This document shows, one piece after another, positions 22,174-37,100 of a DNA stretch of 64,000 nt (position 1 is its first letter; the number at the start of each line of letters is the position of its first letter). The stretch is from Luidia sarsii. Lineage: Eukaryota > Echinodermata > Asteroidea > Paxillosida > Luidiidae. The notes beneath the pieces are model-generated. The model worked only from the letters and a program-made list of their open reading frames with translations, was not told the DNA's origin and did no database searches. The stretch lies in NCBI GenBank assembly GCA_949987565.1, contig OX465104.1, positions 8,671,680 to 8,735,679 on the forward strand, given 5' to 3'. The position numbers were made by a program, and so were the translations under genes.

Positions 22174-25100
22174 CTGTTATTTTTTGTTTTAAAGGGAAGA
22201 GAGAGAGAGAAAATGAGAAAAGTCTTGCTAGGATCAAAACATCAGGTGCTCTAATTGTTTGGGAAAAGTAAAACGAGGCAAACTATTAAAGAATTTTTCT
22301 ATTTATTTAGAGCATTATGGACAAGTGTGGACAAGTGTGTACTTGTGTTCATTCATGATCAAGTGCTTTTATTTGCGCTCATGGAAAAGACTACTCAACT
22401 ACAACACTAATCTGGGTACTTACTGGAGTCTCTTCTTCTCCTCGTAGAACTCCTCTTCCGTCAGTGGTCTGATTCCGGGCCCGGTCGCCACAAATGGCGG
22501 GGCGCCTGCCTTGAGCGGTGCTGGCGGGTGTTGGCCCGGTGGCGGCGGTCCAGCAAACGGGGCGCTCTGATGAGGGTGGGCGGCTTGGGGCACTGGCGGT
22601 GGTACTGAACCACCGGGGGCGGTGGCCTGGGCGGCGGGCCCGTTCAGCCTAGGCGGTGGCACGTTCATGTTGGGCGGCGGGGGTCCCTGCGGCGGGGGCA
22701 GCGGGCCTTGGCTGGCCGGGGGATGCTGCACCGGGGGAGCCTGCTGCTGGGCTGGTGGCAGCTGCGGTGGTCCCTGCTGCTGGGGTGGAGGCAGCGAGGG
22801 AGGCGGTCTGTGGTAGTTGGGCTGCGGCGTTGATGACGACAGCGGCGGTGGCAGCGGAGGACCCGCGTTAGGCGGGTGATGCATCGGAGGGCCGGCGTGG
22901 TGAGGCGGCGGGGGGCCGGGGTGATGACTCTGAGGAGGCGGACCTTGGTGATGTGGAGGGAGCGGTTGGGGAGGCATCGGGTGAGGAGGGCCCTGATGCT
23001 GAGGCTGCTGATTCTGTTGGGGAGGAGGAGGAAGGTGGGGAGGACGCGGCCCTGGGTAGGGTGGCTTCTGCTGCTGCTGCGGCGGACCCTGGTACGGAGG
23101 TCTCATCGGAGGAGGTCCCTGTTGACGCGGCGGCGGTGGTGGACGCTGAGGCAGCGGCCCTCGGTAGGAATTGGGCGGGGGGTGAGGTCCTGGCATCGGA
23201 GGTCCTCTCGGCGGAGGCGGGCCGGATTGATGGGGCGGCGGGCCCTGGCGGGGTGGGGGGTGACGGTGCTGAGGCGGTGGAGGCCCTTGGTGGTGCTGTG
23301 GCGGGCCGCCATGGTGGGGCGAGTCGCGGTACAAGGGCGGGCCGGCCAGCCGGGCCGGCGGCGGGCCGCTGTGTGGCGGGGCCTGGTGGTTGCTGGGCGG
23401 GCCGTGGTGGCCGGACGGAGGTGAGTAGCCCCGCTCTGGTGGATAGCCTCGCTCTGGCCCGTGGTAGCCCTGGCCGGGCGGCGGGCCGGCTCGTCGGGGG
23501 GGACCCTGGGACTCCGGGTGGTGCCGGGGCGGCAAGTCTGGCCGCGGACCCGAGAACCGGGGAGTGTAGCGTGGGGGCTCATATGGGCGCCGGTCCTTGC
23601 CCGCATTCAGCACCGGGACTTGGTGAGCTGTCTGCAATGCAATTCCAAAATGTAAGAGAGTCAGGTTCTTGCTCAGTGATCATGAATTGGTCCAATGTCA
23701 GCATCTTGGATTGAGAAGAGCTTGTTTGGGTTTGAAATAAAACAAAATAATATATGGAGCCGGGGTCAGATCATGCAGTGCAGAAGGATTGTTCTTCCCA
23801 TGAAAACCCTGAAAACAAAATTAAAACAAGTAAAGTAAGAATACAATCATAGTTTGTCACACTTCACCTGTTCAGATTTGTTGGGTTCTGATGCTGGCGT
23901 CTTGGTTGGCGAAGATTGGGAAGCAGGCTGGGCCGTGCTGGCGGAAGGCTTTGGAGGGGTGGGAGAGGATGCCGGCTGGCTAGGGGCTTGCTGGGCAGGG
24001 GCAGGGGCTGGAGGGGGCCTGGGCCTGGGCTTGGTGTGGCGGGGCACAATCTTCTTGGTGAAGCCCGTCTCGTTCTGGAAGTCCATTACGCTCTGCAGAG
24101 GGCAAGACACACAGACAGACGAAACCTCACAAACCATTCTTCCCACACTGACTGAAGGCCGTTATGTGAAGGATGAAGTCATCTGTCTTGCATCTGATAA
24201 TACTGATAGTTCTGGTGACCTTGCCTTTCTCAACTATCCTGCGGGTCGGGGTAAGGCTACCATCGGGGATCAAGCCTTTGAGTATCGTGCACCTCATCTC
24301 TGGAATAAACTTCCATGTCATATTAGACACGCTACCAGTGTTGTCACTTTTAAATCGATGTTAACACCTATCTGAAAACTCTAGGCGGTTGTAATTTTGG
24401 GTGTGTTTAATCTTAACAATTTAATGTTTTAAATAACTTTTCAGCTTTGAATCTGTCTGTGCTAACTGAATACCTTCCTTAGCCGCCCAACAAAAACCCA
24501 GAACCAAAAGCATTTTCTATGATGAATTCCACTGATTTTCTTCTTCAAAGTCTGAGATTGGTACGGTGCCAGATCAACCTACCTGTCGGAGCATCTTATT
24601 CAGGCAGAGGGAGTTTGGGGATACGTCCGTTTCCTTGCACATGGGACACTGGTGATCTTCCGTCTCCAGGAGATAATCCCTGATGCCTGTGTGGATATGA
24701 GGTCATGAATGGGATTAGCCTACAGGATCAATGCAAGGGTATTAGTATGACAAAACTGATGAAGCCGGCAGACTATATGAAGACTCAATATTTAGAGGGC
24801 CTGACATTTTGATCCTAACAGGACCTTTCTAAAAGTCACACTATGAAGACAACAGAAATCTGTTTTCGCGAACTCCTGACCGGGAACGAAGACTTTGCAC
24901 AAATCTGGATCAAGACTCAAGCAAATATTTGCATTAAACAGAGGACAGGAAAGGGTGGTTGAAAGAGTGCTGGTACATTAAGACCGAAGTCTCCAGTTCA
25001 GATACTGGTCCAGTCAAATTATTCTTGGTTTTTTATTTTTCCTGATAAATTGAAAGATAAACTCATCAGGAAAAAAATAATAAAAATGTTGGAATTACAA

Positions 25101-28100
25101 AGAAAATTTGAGTGGAATGACATTTTTCAAAAAAAGGGTGTCCAAATTTAGCTTCATTTTCTTTCAGGTGAGAAACAGCCAACTAGCGTGTATACCGATG
25201 TGCTATGATGTGTAAACACCACGACAATACTCACACTCATCACAGAAGCTGGCCCCACAGCAAGGGATGAGCACCGAGTCCGTCATGAGATTGCTGCAGA
25301 GGGGACAGAGGAGGTTGGCGGGGATCTCAATCTTCTCCTCCTCCGGCTCGGGTGAGTTGCTCTTGAGGAACGGATGCTTCTCCTTCTTGATTGTCTGGTA
25401 GGCATTGCTGTTGGAGCAGGGAAGGGGAGGGGGCGAACAAGAGAGACAGAGTAGAGGTTTAATAGCATGTAATTATGGGAGGAGTAATAGGTTTGCGATG
25501 ACACCATGTAAAATTCTCTTTTGTGATTATGTGTGGTTCTGAAAAGAACCACATGTAATTATACTTGGGGAGGCCTCACTTGTACTAGGCATCAGCTACT
25601 GTCAGCCTTCAATGGGGACAGTAGTTAATTTTTTGCTCTGTGAAATGCTTCATGCGAAAGTACCTGGGTCCTTTTTTTTTTAACCATTTTTGTTTTCCTG
25701 CTGCCTCTGTTAACCAAAATCTTTAAAAACAAAGCTTAAAGGTCCTAAAGTAGACGCTTGTGGGATGTTTCAAACTGAAGTTTCTTGAAAAAAAAATGGC
25801 AAATAAAACTCCCACTTTCAAACGGATGCAATGAAATGGAGACAGAGCCTGAGCCTGAGGGAAAAAAGGCCCGGCACACAGAATGGATGGAGAGGAGACA
25901 CACTCACTGGTCTATGGTAGGCACTGCATAGTGGCCTGAGCTGGTCAGCTTGGCCCCCTTGATGGTGGGGTCATTGACCTGAGTCATGAACTCCCGGGGG
26001 ATACCCGCGCTGACCTTGAGGTAGCGTGGCTGGCTGTAGCCCTGGCGGCCCTGGTCCTGTGGTTGCCGAGAGGAGAGAAGAAAAGCAACGTAGAATGAGT
26101 GTGGGTTTGATGAGTATGGCTGTGAGCGTGGGTCTGGGAATGAGAGTGGGTCTGGGAATGAGCATAGGTCTGTGAATGAGTTGGCATGGGATTGAATGTG
26201 CTCTGTAGAATAAAAATGTCTGTGAAGAGCTGGTATCTCAATCTTTCAGGCAGAGTGTTATTATAGATAACTGCACAGATTACAATTCAAGACGTTTCAT
26301 CGATGGTCACGCTGGTCTAAACAGGAAATAACTACAAAATCTAAGCCCATCTTCTAATACATGTAATGTAACAGTGTAAAGTATATTACAAGGCCAGTTT
26401 TCACACATGCAAGTCTTACCGGTCCACGCACTGGACAGTCCCTGATGTAGTGGCCAGGCTTGCCACACCTGTGACACGTGTAGTTTTGTCCTGGTCGCGT
26501 TCCTCCTCCGTACCTTCCACCATACCGCTCGTATCTGTAGCAAGCAATGCACAGAAGGCCCATTTGAGTTTAGTCAGTGGTTTTCCCCTTTAAATGTTTG
26601 CCGTTTGCAAAACAATTCCCCTCTGAAAGATATCTTTCAGGCTCCCAAACAAAGCCTGACAAATTGGCCTTAGAGCAATTAGAAGCCTATTTTGAACCTT
26701 CACATTTCAAAACTGAAAGCATGATAACAAGCTTTTGCACAAAAAGCCTAAAGCCCAATTTGACTTCAGGTTTCAGATTGGGCAATGGGCACTGAATAGT
26801 GTGCAGCAGTGTTTGCGATGATCCATGGGTTTGTTCTTCATATATACACAAATGCTTACCAACTAGAAGGACCTGCAATATTTAAATTTTTAAAAATTAG
26901 AGAGAACAATGTTTGGATCCTAGCAGGGCCTTTCTTGAAAGCCCATGTCACAAACTGTATGACTTTTTCCAGAGATTCATCTTCAAGGAAACAGCTTTCA
27001 TTTTCTGTAGGAAATACATGTAGAAATTGCCACCTTCACTCTCTTAGGCAATCATGTGGACTGGACTGTGACTGGATCGCACACTACTGTACTTACTTGG
27101 AGGGGTCGTACTCGTGGCTGGATTGGTACACAATGGCCTGGATCTTGTCGTCCTCTGTGGCATTGGCATTGGCAAGATCTGATGTCTGGAGATTTTTTTA
27201 AATAATGAGGAACAATGAACATGATTAAGGATGCCAAATTCACTGTGATAGGTCTTATGACGTTTTCTGAGTACGACTCCAGCCCTTGTTCAGGCTTCAT
27301 CACCATTGACAAATGGATGATAAAGTGGATTTTTAAAATTAATTTTTCTTTGACACTTTCTTGTCCAGAACACATTAGCATCTCAGAACTGAAGCTCAAG
27401 AAGCGGCTAGCCAGTTTAGTACATTCATTCCAAGATGAGCTCGATCCTGGCCTCATTAAAGTCAAAGAATACCCCTCTCCTCCAGTCCACCCATAGCTGG
27501 CCATCAGGAGCTGTTATCGTCTGCTAGTCAAAGTGTGGCACCAAATTCCACAATGGCCAGATGAACAACGGTACACAGTCTAGATTGGTGTAATGAATAT
27601 ATGCGAGTTCTTCTTACAATGACTGGACTATGAGATGGATTTTTGTAATGGAGGCCTGCCGTGCTTCCCAGAAGTTCCTTGCTAGTATGAGATCTCAATT
27701 TCCACAACTTTTCTGGAAGCAAAGACAACTTGGTTGGACTGAAATTTGGTTCAACATACTAGTGGTCTAGCACCAAAGCTACTGTATCAAGCTATTAAAG
27801 AAGGGCATCCACATTTTCTTTGGTTTTGCTTGGTTGTTAGGGGATAGACTCGGTTGTAAGGGAATTGTCTGAGATCTTTTTAGATCATGTAACTATTATC
27901 TTTGTGACTGAGTTGACTGAATGTCTGAAGATCATTTGCACTTGATTCCGAGTAAACCTTGACTGATGAAAATGAGTAGCAAACAATGTATGCACCAAGT
28001 AGATGCTCTTGCTGGGTTTGAGAGCTGAAATGTTTGCAATTGGCAGATGAGACCTTGCACAGATACCAACCTTCTTGAGTTGTTCAACAGTCAACCGAGA

Positions 28101-31100
28101 CGGCACGTCACCCTGCACAAAGTGAGCGGAGATTGAAAAGAGACATGGTTTCGCAATGATCATACACAGGGTGTCCAGAAGAACTTCAAGCAATCATCCA
28201 ACACTAGGCTTACACAAAAAAGGCTAATATAGGTTATAAAACTAGGGGATATGGGGGAAAACTGTGAGATGCGGTACCAGAGATACGTAATAGGTTTGAC
28301 CATAGGACTCCCCCTTTCCAGATGGCAGTTTGTCTTGGTGTCTCTGCTGGCTTCCACTCCACTTCTTAGCACGCTGGAAGGTTTTTTTGGGGGAGTGGGC
28401 TGATGGGGCCAGGTTTTACCACACCCTGGCTCCAAGGCACTGTGCTACTACTCGCCTTCTAAGATGACAGCTTGGCGATCCCGCCTCGAAGAAGCGTCCC
28501 CTCTATGGGCTTTGAACGTTCACGAGTCTGAAAGGGCGGACCGGCTATCGCAAATAACGGTGTACTCCAGAAAGCAGGCCGAATAGCATTCAATTGACAG
28601 TGGGTGAGCACTGGTAAAAAAAAATAAAAATAGTGCGACTCGTTGTCGCACACACACAGCACAGGTTGTGGCAACATTTTGCACACAACTACCCAAAAAC
28701 CAGGCAAAGGTAGAGTTGTTTCTCAGAGGCTAAAAGGCGCCCAACTGACCATTGGGTGACCAATAGCCATATTAGATAAGACTTGAAGGTTTGCTTGGTG
28801 AAAATACTAACTGGAATGTTTGCGGTTACACCGTGTAGCACTTCTCTATCAAGAAGGTGTGTGGCTCCGAAAACCGTTAAATGCGGCCCTTTTCAGAGCC
28901 ACACTCCTTCTTGAAAGAGACGTGCTACAGTGTCACTGCAAACCTTCAACTTAACAGCTATATTGTTGTGAAAGTCAATTTGACAATGGAGATGATTTGG
29001 AGATGAAGATTTGAGGTAAAGGGACCACCAAAAAACATCCCCATCAAAAAAATCCAAAGGGATGATGATGTAGGAGACCTTGATCTGATTTGATCTGAAC
29101 AAAGTAATTTCCTTTTACTGAAAGTGTTAATCAATTGTATACAGGTAAGCAGAGCCATGTCTGTAGCGTGTCTCAGCCAAATCAAATTGGCTGGTTAAGT
29201 GATGTAAGCAGTGCATGAACAATGAAGTTTGTCCTCTAATGACCATCTAGTTCTTCCAATAATAAATGACTAGGCTTGGGCATTATCAGTTAGTTTGGGA
29301 ACCGGGAATCTGAATTTTGAAATCTAAGGGCACCTGCATTTCAATGAAAAGGCATACGTAGTTTGGAATTGACTTTTTTTTGGCCGAGATATGGAAAAGA
29401 CCAAGGCTTTCAAAAAGACAGGGTCAACCAGTTTTAGATATCTACTGACAAAGCATTTGTGTTAAATGAAAACAAAGCCAACTCTTCATAATGGCTGTTG
29501 GAAGGGTCCACCAGCAAAGCTTTCAAAGGGGGCACTTTGCCAGGCACTAGTTAAGAAAATAACTTGAACTTTTAAAGGCAAATGTGGCCTTCTTTGACTT
29601 CTGAGAGTACAAAGGACTTTTGGGCTACAGGTCATAGAACCGAAAACGTGGAATCATGTACCCGCTTACCTCTGTAGCACTAATATGGGAAAAAAATGAG
29701 CCAGTTATGATAGCCAGTAACGAAGAGAGTAATAAGGTAATGAATTTCTGATGAAATTCACATTACACCGACAAGAGGGACAAGATCTCGGCATCTAGGT
29801 TGATCGAGTTGGACTGGCCAGTTCACCTTCCAAGCAACCAATCGATAATAGAGACGAGTAGACCGAGTCTGGCTCGGTCTTCTCCGGCAAGGCCTTCCAG
29901 TACCAAACCCAAGTCTTCTTTTGTGCCAGGCACGAGAAAGAGATTCAACAAATTGAACACTTGGTAAGACTGCGGGGCAGTCTTGGAGACCGGATTGGTC
30001 GAGCTTGGATAGGAGTTAGATACATTTACTAGAAAGAACGTTACTTTGAGTAAGTTTCAACTTAATTATAACAAGAGATCAGGAAGCGGAGGAAGCCTTT
30101 GGGAAGACATGAATATTGATGAGACAGAATTGACTGCATAGCTTGCCCAATATTTGCTTATTATGCTAAACCCTATCTTTGTTTCCCTTTGATCCCACCC
30201 AGCTTTCCCCTTTGTCATCTGCATCCTGATAACTCCCCCTTCCTATCTGTTCTTGTCCTTGATATTTTGCCTTTGAGAAAGATCCTGCTAGGATCAAAAT
30301 GTCAGGCACTCACGTTTTGAGGATAGATCAAAAGTATTTATTGGTACAATAACCCTTTACAACAAAGTGACTTTAACAAATTTGTGTAATACTGTAATTT
30401 ATAGTACTTACAAAAGTACTTGGACATTTTCATGACTTTTCAAGATTACTCAAAATTGGATTTCATATTGGGAAGGGAGTACATTACTTTAATGACTTAA
30501 ATGTCATGAAAACTATGAATAAATATTTTTTTGGGAAGAATTCAGCCTCAATCTATTTACACAAATCGTATGACCTGTGAAAACTTGGGAAGGGTAATCC
30601 ATCGTAAGTCAGGCTACAATTCGTAGAAAGGCTTTTTAAAATTCACCCTAGGAGACATTCCTCATTGGACAAACTGCCTAACAAGCTTTGCAGCACCCAA
30701 GGGACTGTGTGGTTAGCAGTGGTCAGCAAAGCACCATAGCTACGGTGCACTGTCAATGAGAGGTATTCACCTCCAATGATGTAATGCATACATCATGAAT
30801 AGGACACTGTACACTATCAGTTGAGAAAGTTGCTTGTGGGTCACTGGAAAGTGACGGAAGAGGGAAACAAGATTCATGGTTTAATGAAATGGCCAACATG
30901 TGTCTAACTCTAAATGAAGTGATTTTAAAATAAACTGCCTAAACAAGTGTTTCTTGGTCTAAATCTATTCTAGAAAAAGGAGTCTATAAATACAGTAAAC
31001 CTCTGCTAAGCCGATGTCATCTTACTCGTCACCTGACCATCTCACTCGGTCTGAACGAAGTCCCAATTTATAAGTCAACAAATGTAAGTTGTCATTTCAC

Positions 31101-34100
31101 CCAAGTCAATGCATTTCTAGCGGTCTCTTGTCTTAAGAAAACATAGTAATATCCTTTCTGTAAACCGTCATGAAATCACTTCTGAAAAAAAAAAGCGACT
31201 TGTGATTTTTGAGGAATTTCGAGGTACAGCTATTTTAGGTCTGTGCGTTAACTGTCAAAGAACGTGAAATGGTTTCACACATTCATTTTTGTGCGCATAC
31301 TGTCCGTAGGGTATTTCCCAATTTCTTCCTGCATGCGCGATGCCCAATTTAGGGATTCCAAAACTGACATTGAAACAGTAAATTAAGCCTATCCCTATGA
31401 ATTTTTTTTTCAAAGATCTTGAAAAATTGAGACCCAAACGGAGTAGCCATACTGAGCAGTATGGAATGAGAGCTTGCCGCATGCTGTGCTCAGCTGGATA
31501 ATGTGTTATCGTGATGATCGATATTTGTTGGAAAATATATTTAATGGAAAAGAAGGATCACGTAATCCAAGTCAAACATGACAGGAGTGTAACTTATCTA
31601 GGTACGTGTGTAAATACAAGTTCAGTACAAATATGACTGACTACATGCCTACATGTACAGTTGTGTGTACGTAGCCCACATGTATTTACACGTATATGTG
31701 CAAGTCGGGCAAAATGACGACTTGCAGTACATGTCGGCATCGGCACAAGTCGTCACAAAAATGCAGGTCCCGATGGTGCCGACTTAGCCGGTTTACTGCA
31801 TCAAATCTGCTCTTAGAAAAAAAGAAGGGAGGAATGGGTTTACTTGTAAAGTTATTGCACTCCCTATGCAAGCATCACAGTGGAGGGGTAGAGGCAATGC
31901 AAAACTTGTATTGCCCTCTTAATATGTTATGAAAAAGAGAAAACTCTTTATGCGCCTTCCCTTACCATGAAAGCAGAGATCATGGATTCAGTGGATGGAT
32001 ACCTGGCATTGGCCCATTGACCTAGAGGGAGTGTAACTTGTGTTAGATTCAGCAGAGTAACATGTACCCATCCCACAGTATACCCTTATCAATTTATTTT
32101 ACAGAAATATATTGTTCCGATTATTTTAGCGAGATTTGAAAATGATGCATTGATCAAAAACCCCTGTATGGCGGTCATCGGCGCTGAAAAACCACCCGGC
32201 ACAAAGTGGTTAAAGTGTTATTGGAACACAGCAACAAGCTCTCTAATTCAACAAGGGTTTGCCCTGCTTGCCGTAATAAGCACTGAGTTTTCACTTTTCA
32301 GTGCTTTGTCTGATGAAAATGTTTCAGGCAGCTCAGAGGAAATTCAAACCCCAGAGTCCTGCTTTCTTGTGCAGACATTTTCACCACTTGACCACTATTA
32401 GCTGGTCCAAGGTCATGTGGAAAGACGGGTAAAAATACACACACTCAGGGCGGTAATTAGCATTGAGTAATGCGAGTACCTGTAAGCTCTCCACTAATGT
32501 GAGAAAGGTGCATTGGAAAATTTTGTGGACCCATTGTCAATACTAGGGCTAGTTGGCAAGAATATGGTACATGAAATTAATTGTTAGCATTTGATAGCCA
32601 GATTCATACAGCACCTCCACTCCCCACAACCACACCAAGTAATGATAGTGTTGGAAATTCACAATGCACCAACAACTACTGAGATGTTCCACTAGAAATT
32701 GCATAGGACCAATCAATTAATTATTCTGCAATTCCCAATTTTCATTTATTATTCATTTTCTGGACAAGATTTCCCCACTAAAAGGGAACAGGAAGAAAAA
32801 TAAATAAGTTTAGGTACCAAGTAGTAAGTATACTACCATATCAAAGTGTTATGTAGGGTCATCACAACCCTTTGAGTAGGGTAAAAGTTTCTGAAAAGTT
32901 TAAAAAAATGTATCAGTTAAACTTATCTGTTTCAGATATCCCCGTTCATCCCAGCACATCCCAAAAGCTGAAAGCATTAATTCGGAGGAATTAATGCCAG
33001 GATTAGATTAAACCTCAACGTAAACGTTTGGCAAAAAATGGGTCCAACACGATCAGTTTAGCATTGATTACTTGGTGATAAAACAACAACATAAAAAAGG
33101 CAGGCAAGATTGAGAGAGAAAGAAAAAAAAATCACCCAAAAAATGTCAGGAGAGTAAACATGGTCTTCCTCCTGGTTCTTCCAACGGATCATTTATTTCC
33201 ATTACTCATATGAAAAAAGATAGCAAGTGAAATGTATGTGGTTTAAGCTCCGTTCAATCTTTTCTTAAAAACATCCATCATGCATGGAAAAAGGTGTGCT
33301 ACTGCACATGAAGGGCCATTGCATAGTCTTAAATAGAGGGCGAGGCACTGAAGGCCAAAATGGCAGGAACAACAGGAGACAATTGTCAATTGTCCAGAAC
33401 GAAAAAACAAACAAATGAACCAAAAATATTACACAACCTCATCGCACTGCGCCATATGGTTGGAGAGTACTTGGCTATATATGTGAATGTTTCAATGACT
33501 GCCACATGTAGATGTAATAAGAGCACAGTAATACATGTCAATACGTGACCAGTTATATGTCAAAACCAATCAGAGCATCACAAGTACCTGTATACCATTA
33601 CATGCTATTTTTTATAGAATGTTTAACCTGCCAACAGGTAACTAATAATTGTTCATTTGATACTTGTACAATGTACCTTGCAACAACAATGCATTTTCTG
33701 GAATAAAAAATTGCAACTCGTTCCTTTTACTGAAGTACACCCAATGACCTGTTTCATTTCACCTTCAGCATTTCTTTTAAGGAAAATGATGCAAGGGATT
33801 ATTCACAAACATGGGCTTATATCTACAGGACCATTGCATGATTTACATCCATTAAGTATTGAAATGTACATGTACAATGATGGTCGGTCTTTAATCATAC
33901 ATACATGTTATGACTACCTCTATGACTAAATGCAAAATTGTAAAGTCATGTCCACTATGAACTTGAGACCGAGTTATGAACTTGTTTGAAGTTGATTTCT
34001 GTTGCTGGGGGAACTCCAACTCATCAATGAACCTCACGTATGACTGAAGCAACACATTGAAATCTAAAGTTCATTTTTTTTTCTCTCAGAGCTCCAGTGG

Positions 34101-37100
34101 TCACTCTGACTTCTAACAAACCAACTCCAATGAATGTTATCTGAGAACTTCACTTTGGTGAAGTGAACCATAACCTTTACCAGCCTAATTTAATTCAATC
34201 CAATCAAACTATGCGCAGTGAGAACATTGCTATGAATCAATGGACAATTAATTATGAACAGTTTCCAAAAGAACCCTAACCGGCAGTTGATTTTGCTTCC
34301 AGGTACAATATGTATCAACCACAGTTTCTTGATTAGGTTCAGGAGATTCAATACAAGAAATAAGAGGGTCTGATGAATCCATCCAAATAGAACCTTTCTT
34401 AAAAGCAGAATGATTCAATACACTTCACTTATAAGAGTGATTTTCCCCCAAAGAAAGCGCATCTCAATAAATTGGTTCACAGGCCTAGTAGATAAGATTC
34501 AAGACAAGGACTGTTCTGTAAACCAACGTCGTTTTATACCTTTCAGCATATCAATATTGAAGTAGATATGCTTAATCACATTATATAATACAGCTTACAA
34601 TACCAGGCAATTAAACTTATCACTCAAGTGCAGGCATGCATACATGTACAGCTTTTCCTACATAAAATCGAGCTTTATACTTAGGAAAACAAATAAGGTT
34701 GGGCATTGTAAGGGTTAATCCTTTGTAAATGGATGCAGCAGCAAATCAATTCCTACTACCTTTGAATATGAAGCGCACCACTGTGCTCTGTAGATACGGT
34801 TAGTGTACATGTAGGCAATAACACAGTACTGTACCATGCCATACATTTCACATAAAATCCAACTATCTCATAAATGTGGAGAGCCTGACTTTTTGTTCCA
34901 AGCACGACCTTTCTTAATGGCAGAAACATTCTGCTTTCTGAGATCAAAACGTCAGTCCCTCTAAATTTATGAGTTTTGGATTTGGGTCATTTGTTGGGAA
35001 GCAGTTTGCAACATTTTTGTATATTACTCTAAATACAAGTACCGGGGTATATGAAAAGGTATTGCCCTCTACCATACTGTACATGTAGCAGTTGCTGCTT
35101 AAACTCATTTATTACATATGTATTTATTGTTTGAATAAGATTTAGTCATTTGTGTTAGTACTGTTCAATGTAAGAGTGCAGAAAAAATGATCAGAATGCT
35201 TCTACATGTATGGTAAATGTTTACAATCACTTTTTAAAGTTCATCCCATTTTTGTAGACCAATGTTGATAATAACTTAACAAAAATAAAGTACTGATATT
35301 TGCATGTCATTTTTGTCGGTATTAGCATTTTGCAACATTTTTGCATATACACTGTAACTCATCGTATATTAGTGTAATAGGAACTGAATTGTGTTTTCTC
35401 CCTGAATAAAACGTTCAAATAAAATCTTCCATGAACTCAATGATTTCACAGAAAGCTTGACTTTCAAAATCCAACTCAAACCTAATTTTCAATGTGTTCT
35501 AGGTGGCAGACAATGTCTTCTTTCAGCAAACTGGTGTCTTGTCACACTGATGCAGGACTCAACACAAACAAAGATTTGATAACATTTCTTGTATATTACC
35601 AGTGTAGATGGTTGGTATACATTAACCATGAACTAACAGATACTTTGAGACAACAGTTTAAAGATATGGCTTAAAACCTTTCATCACAAAGCATACTGAT
35701 TATGATTAAATTTGATTGCTACTCCTATTTCATTTAAAAAGAGACCATTCATTGGGTGATTCCGCTATCCAGCAGCAACTCCAGCATCCATCTTGTTAAA
35801 TCATGGGAATTTAGACAGTCCTTGTCAAAGTCCATTCCTGGTCACGCACAAAACACGAAGTATTTCCATGGCAACACTGATTCCCAGGAAAGAGCGATTC
35901 CAACACAAGAGCGATTCCTAGGCACGCGATTTGTTTCCATGATCCATGTGAACAAAACTCCTTGTCTCTCAAGACGACCGATGTTAACATGGTAGATGCG
36001 GCGGTACATGAACAATATATCTCTTTACAACATCAGACTTCTTTGTCTCCATCCAACAAATATACATGTATAACATACATGCATAGAAAAGTAAGAATGG
36101 ATTAAGACTATTCACAGCCAACTGAACTCATTTGAAAAGGCGTTCAGTTTTGAGTGTATCAGTATGAATTCTGTAAATAGCGTCTGATTAAGTGGACACA
36201 TAAACACGACTTTACATCGTCAGTATCTACTACAATTTAATTCAAACCATGCAAAGCAGAGTAATTTGGAGCACATTTGGCAAAATCCATTCAAATAATG
36301 TTGGATTATCTCCTAAAACAGTATAAAGTTGTCAAATATATGAAACAGGGGCATATATCAAGACTAACATGGGTGAAACACAAAGTAACCTTCCACCTTA
36401 CACGCAAGTATGAAACTCAAACGTTAACAACACAGGGCATTATCGAAACAGGATATTTTGCTGCTCTTAACACAAGCCGTTTGACTTCATTTCATATGCA
36501 ATACAAATTGGTTGGAGTGGAACAGAGAAATTCTGCACCATTCTACATTCTCCATTGGCAAACCCTTTTTGTACTACCAATCATGAAAGTCTTCAGAATC
36601 AACAATTGATGCAATTGGAACTCAATAACAGATACCTGGCAACACTTCCTTTTGAGAAGACCTAAATGCTCAACATGAGCTACATATTCTACTTTAGAAT
36701 TTATAAAGTCATGAGTGTTTAATACGGAATTACGTTTTATTAATAAAACTTTACTCAATATGAGCTACCACTTGCTGTGAACTTCAACAACAATTCAAGG
36801 TTTGTTTGGTAAAAGTTAAATATATCCATTAACTACTGACCAACAAAATCTTGTGTCACATATTTAAGATTGGTGGTGTAATGTTAAATGTAACAGGTTT
36901 ATTGTCATCAGACAAAACAAATTGATTCGCACCTTCCATGTTATGTGCATGTGAGTAAATTTGGTGCTTTACACAATATTTTATCTCAGTGCAACAAAAA
37001 GTAAATGACCAATAAATGATGATTCAACACCTTTTCAATCATTCAATAAATACATCTATGGTCTCGGTTGAGTATAAGTACTCAAAATCAAAGCAGCAAC

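Noticed and set aside
22420..22424. In-frame TAA just after the proline-rich RBBP6 exon as the gene's end
   Set aside because: The stop lies beyond a consensus donor (CCA|GTAAGT), and splicing to 22173 restores the frame into the conserved terminal exon.
27052..27504. 150-codon minus-strand frame overlapping an RBBP6 exon
   Set aside because: It covers the exon at 27097-27185 in another frame and continues into intron; conserved RBBP6 sequence is in the other frame.
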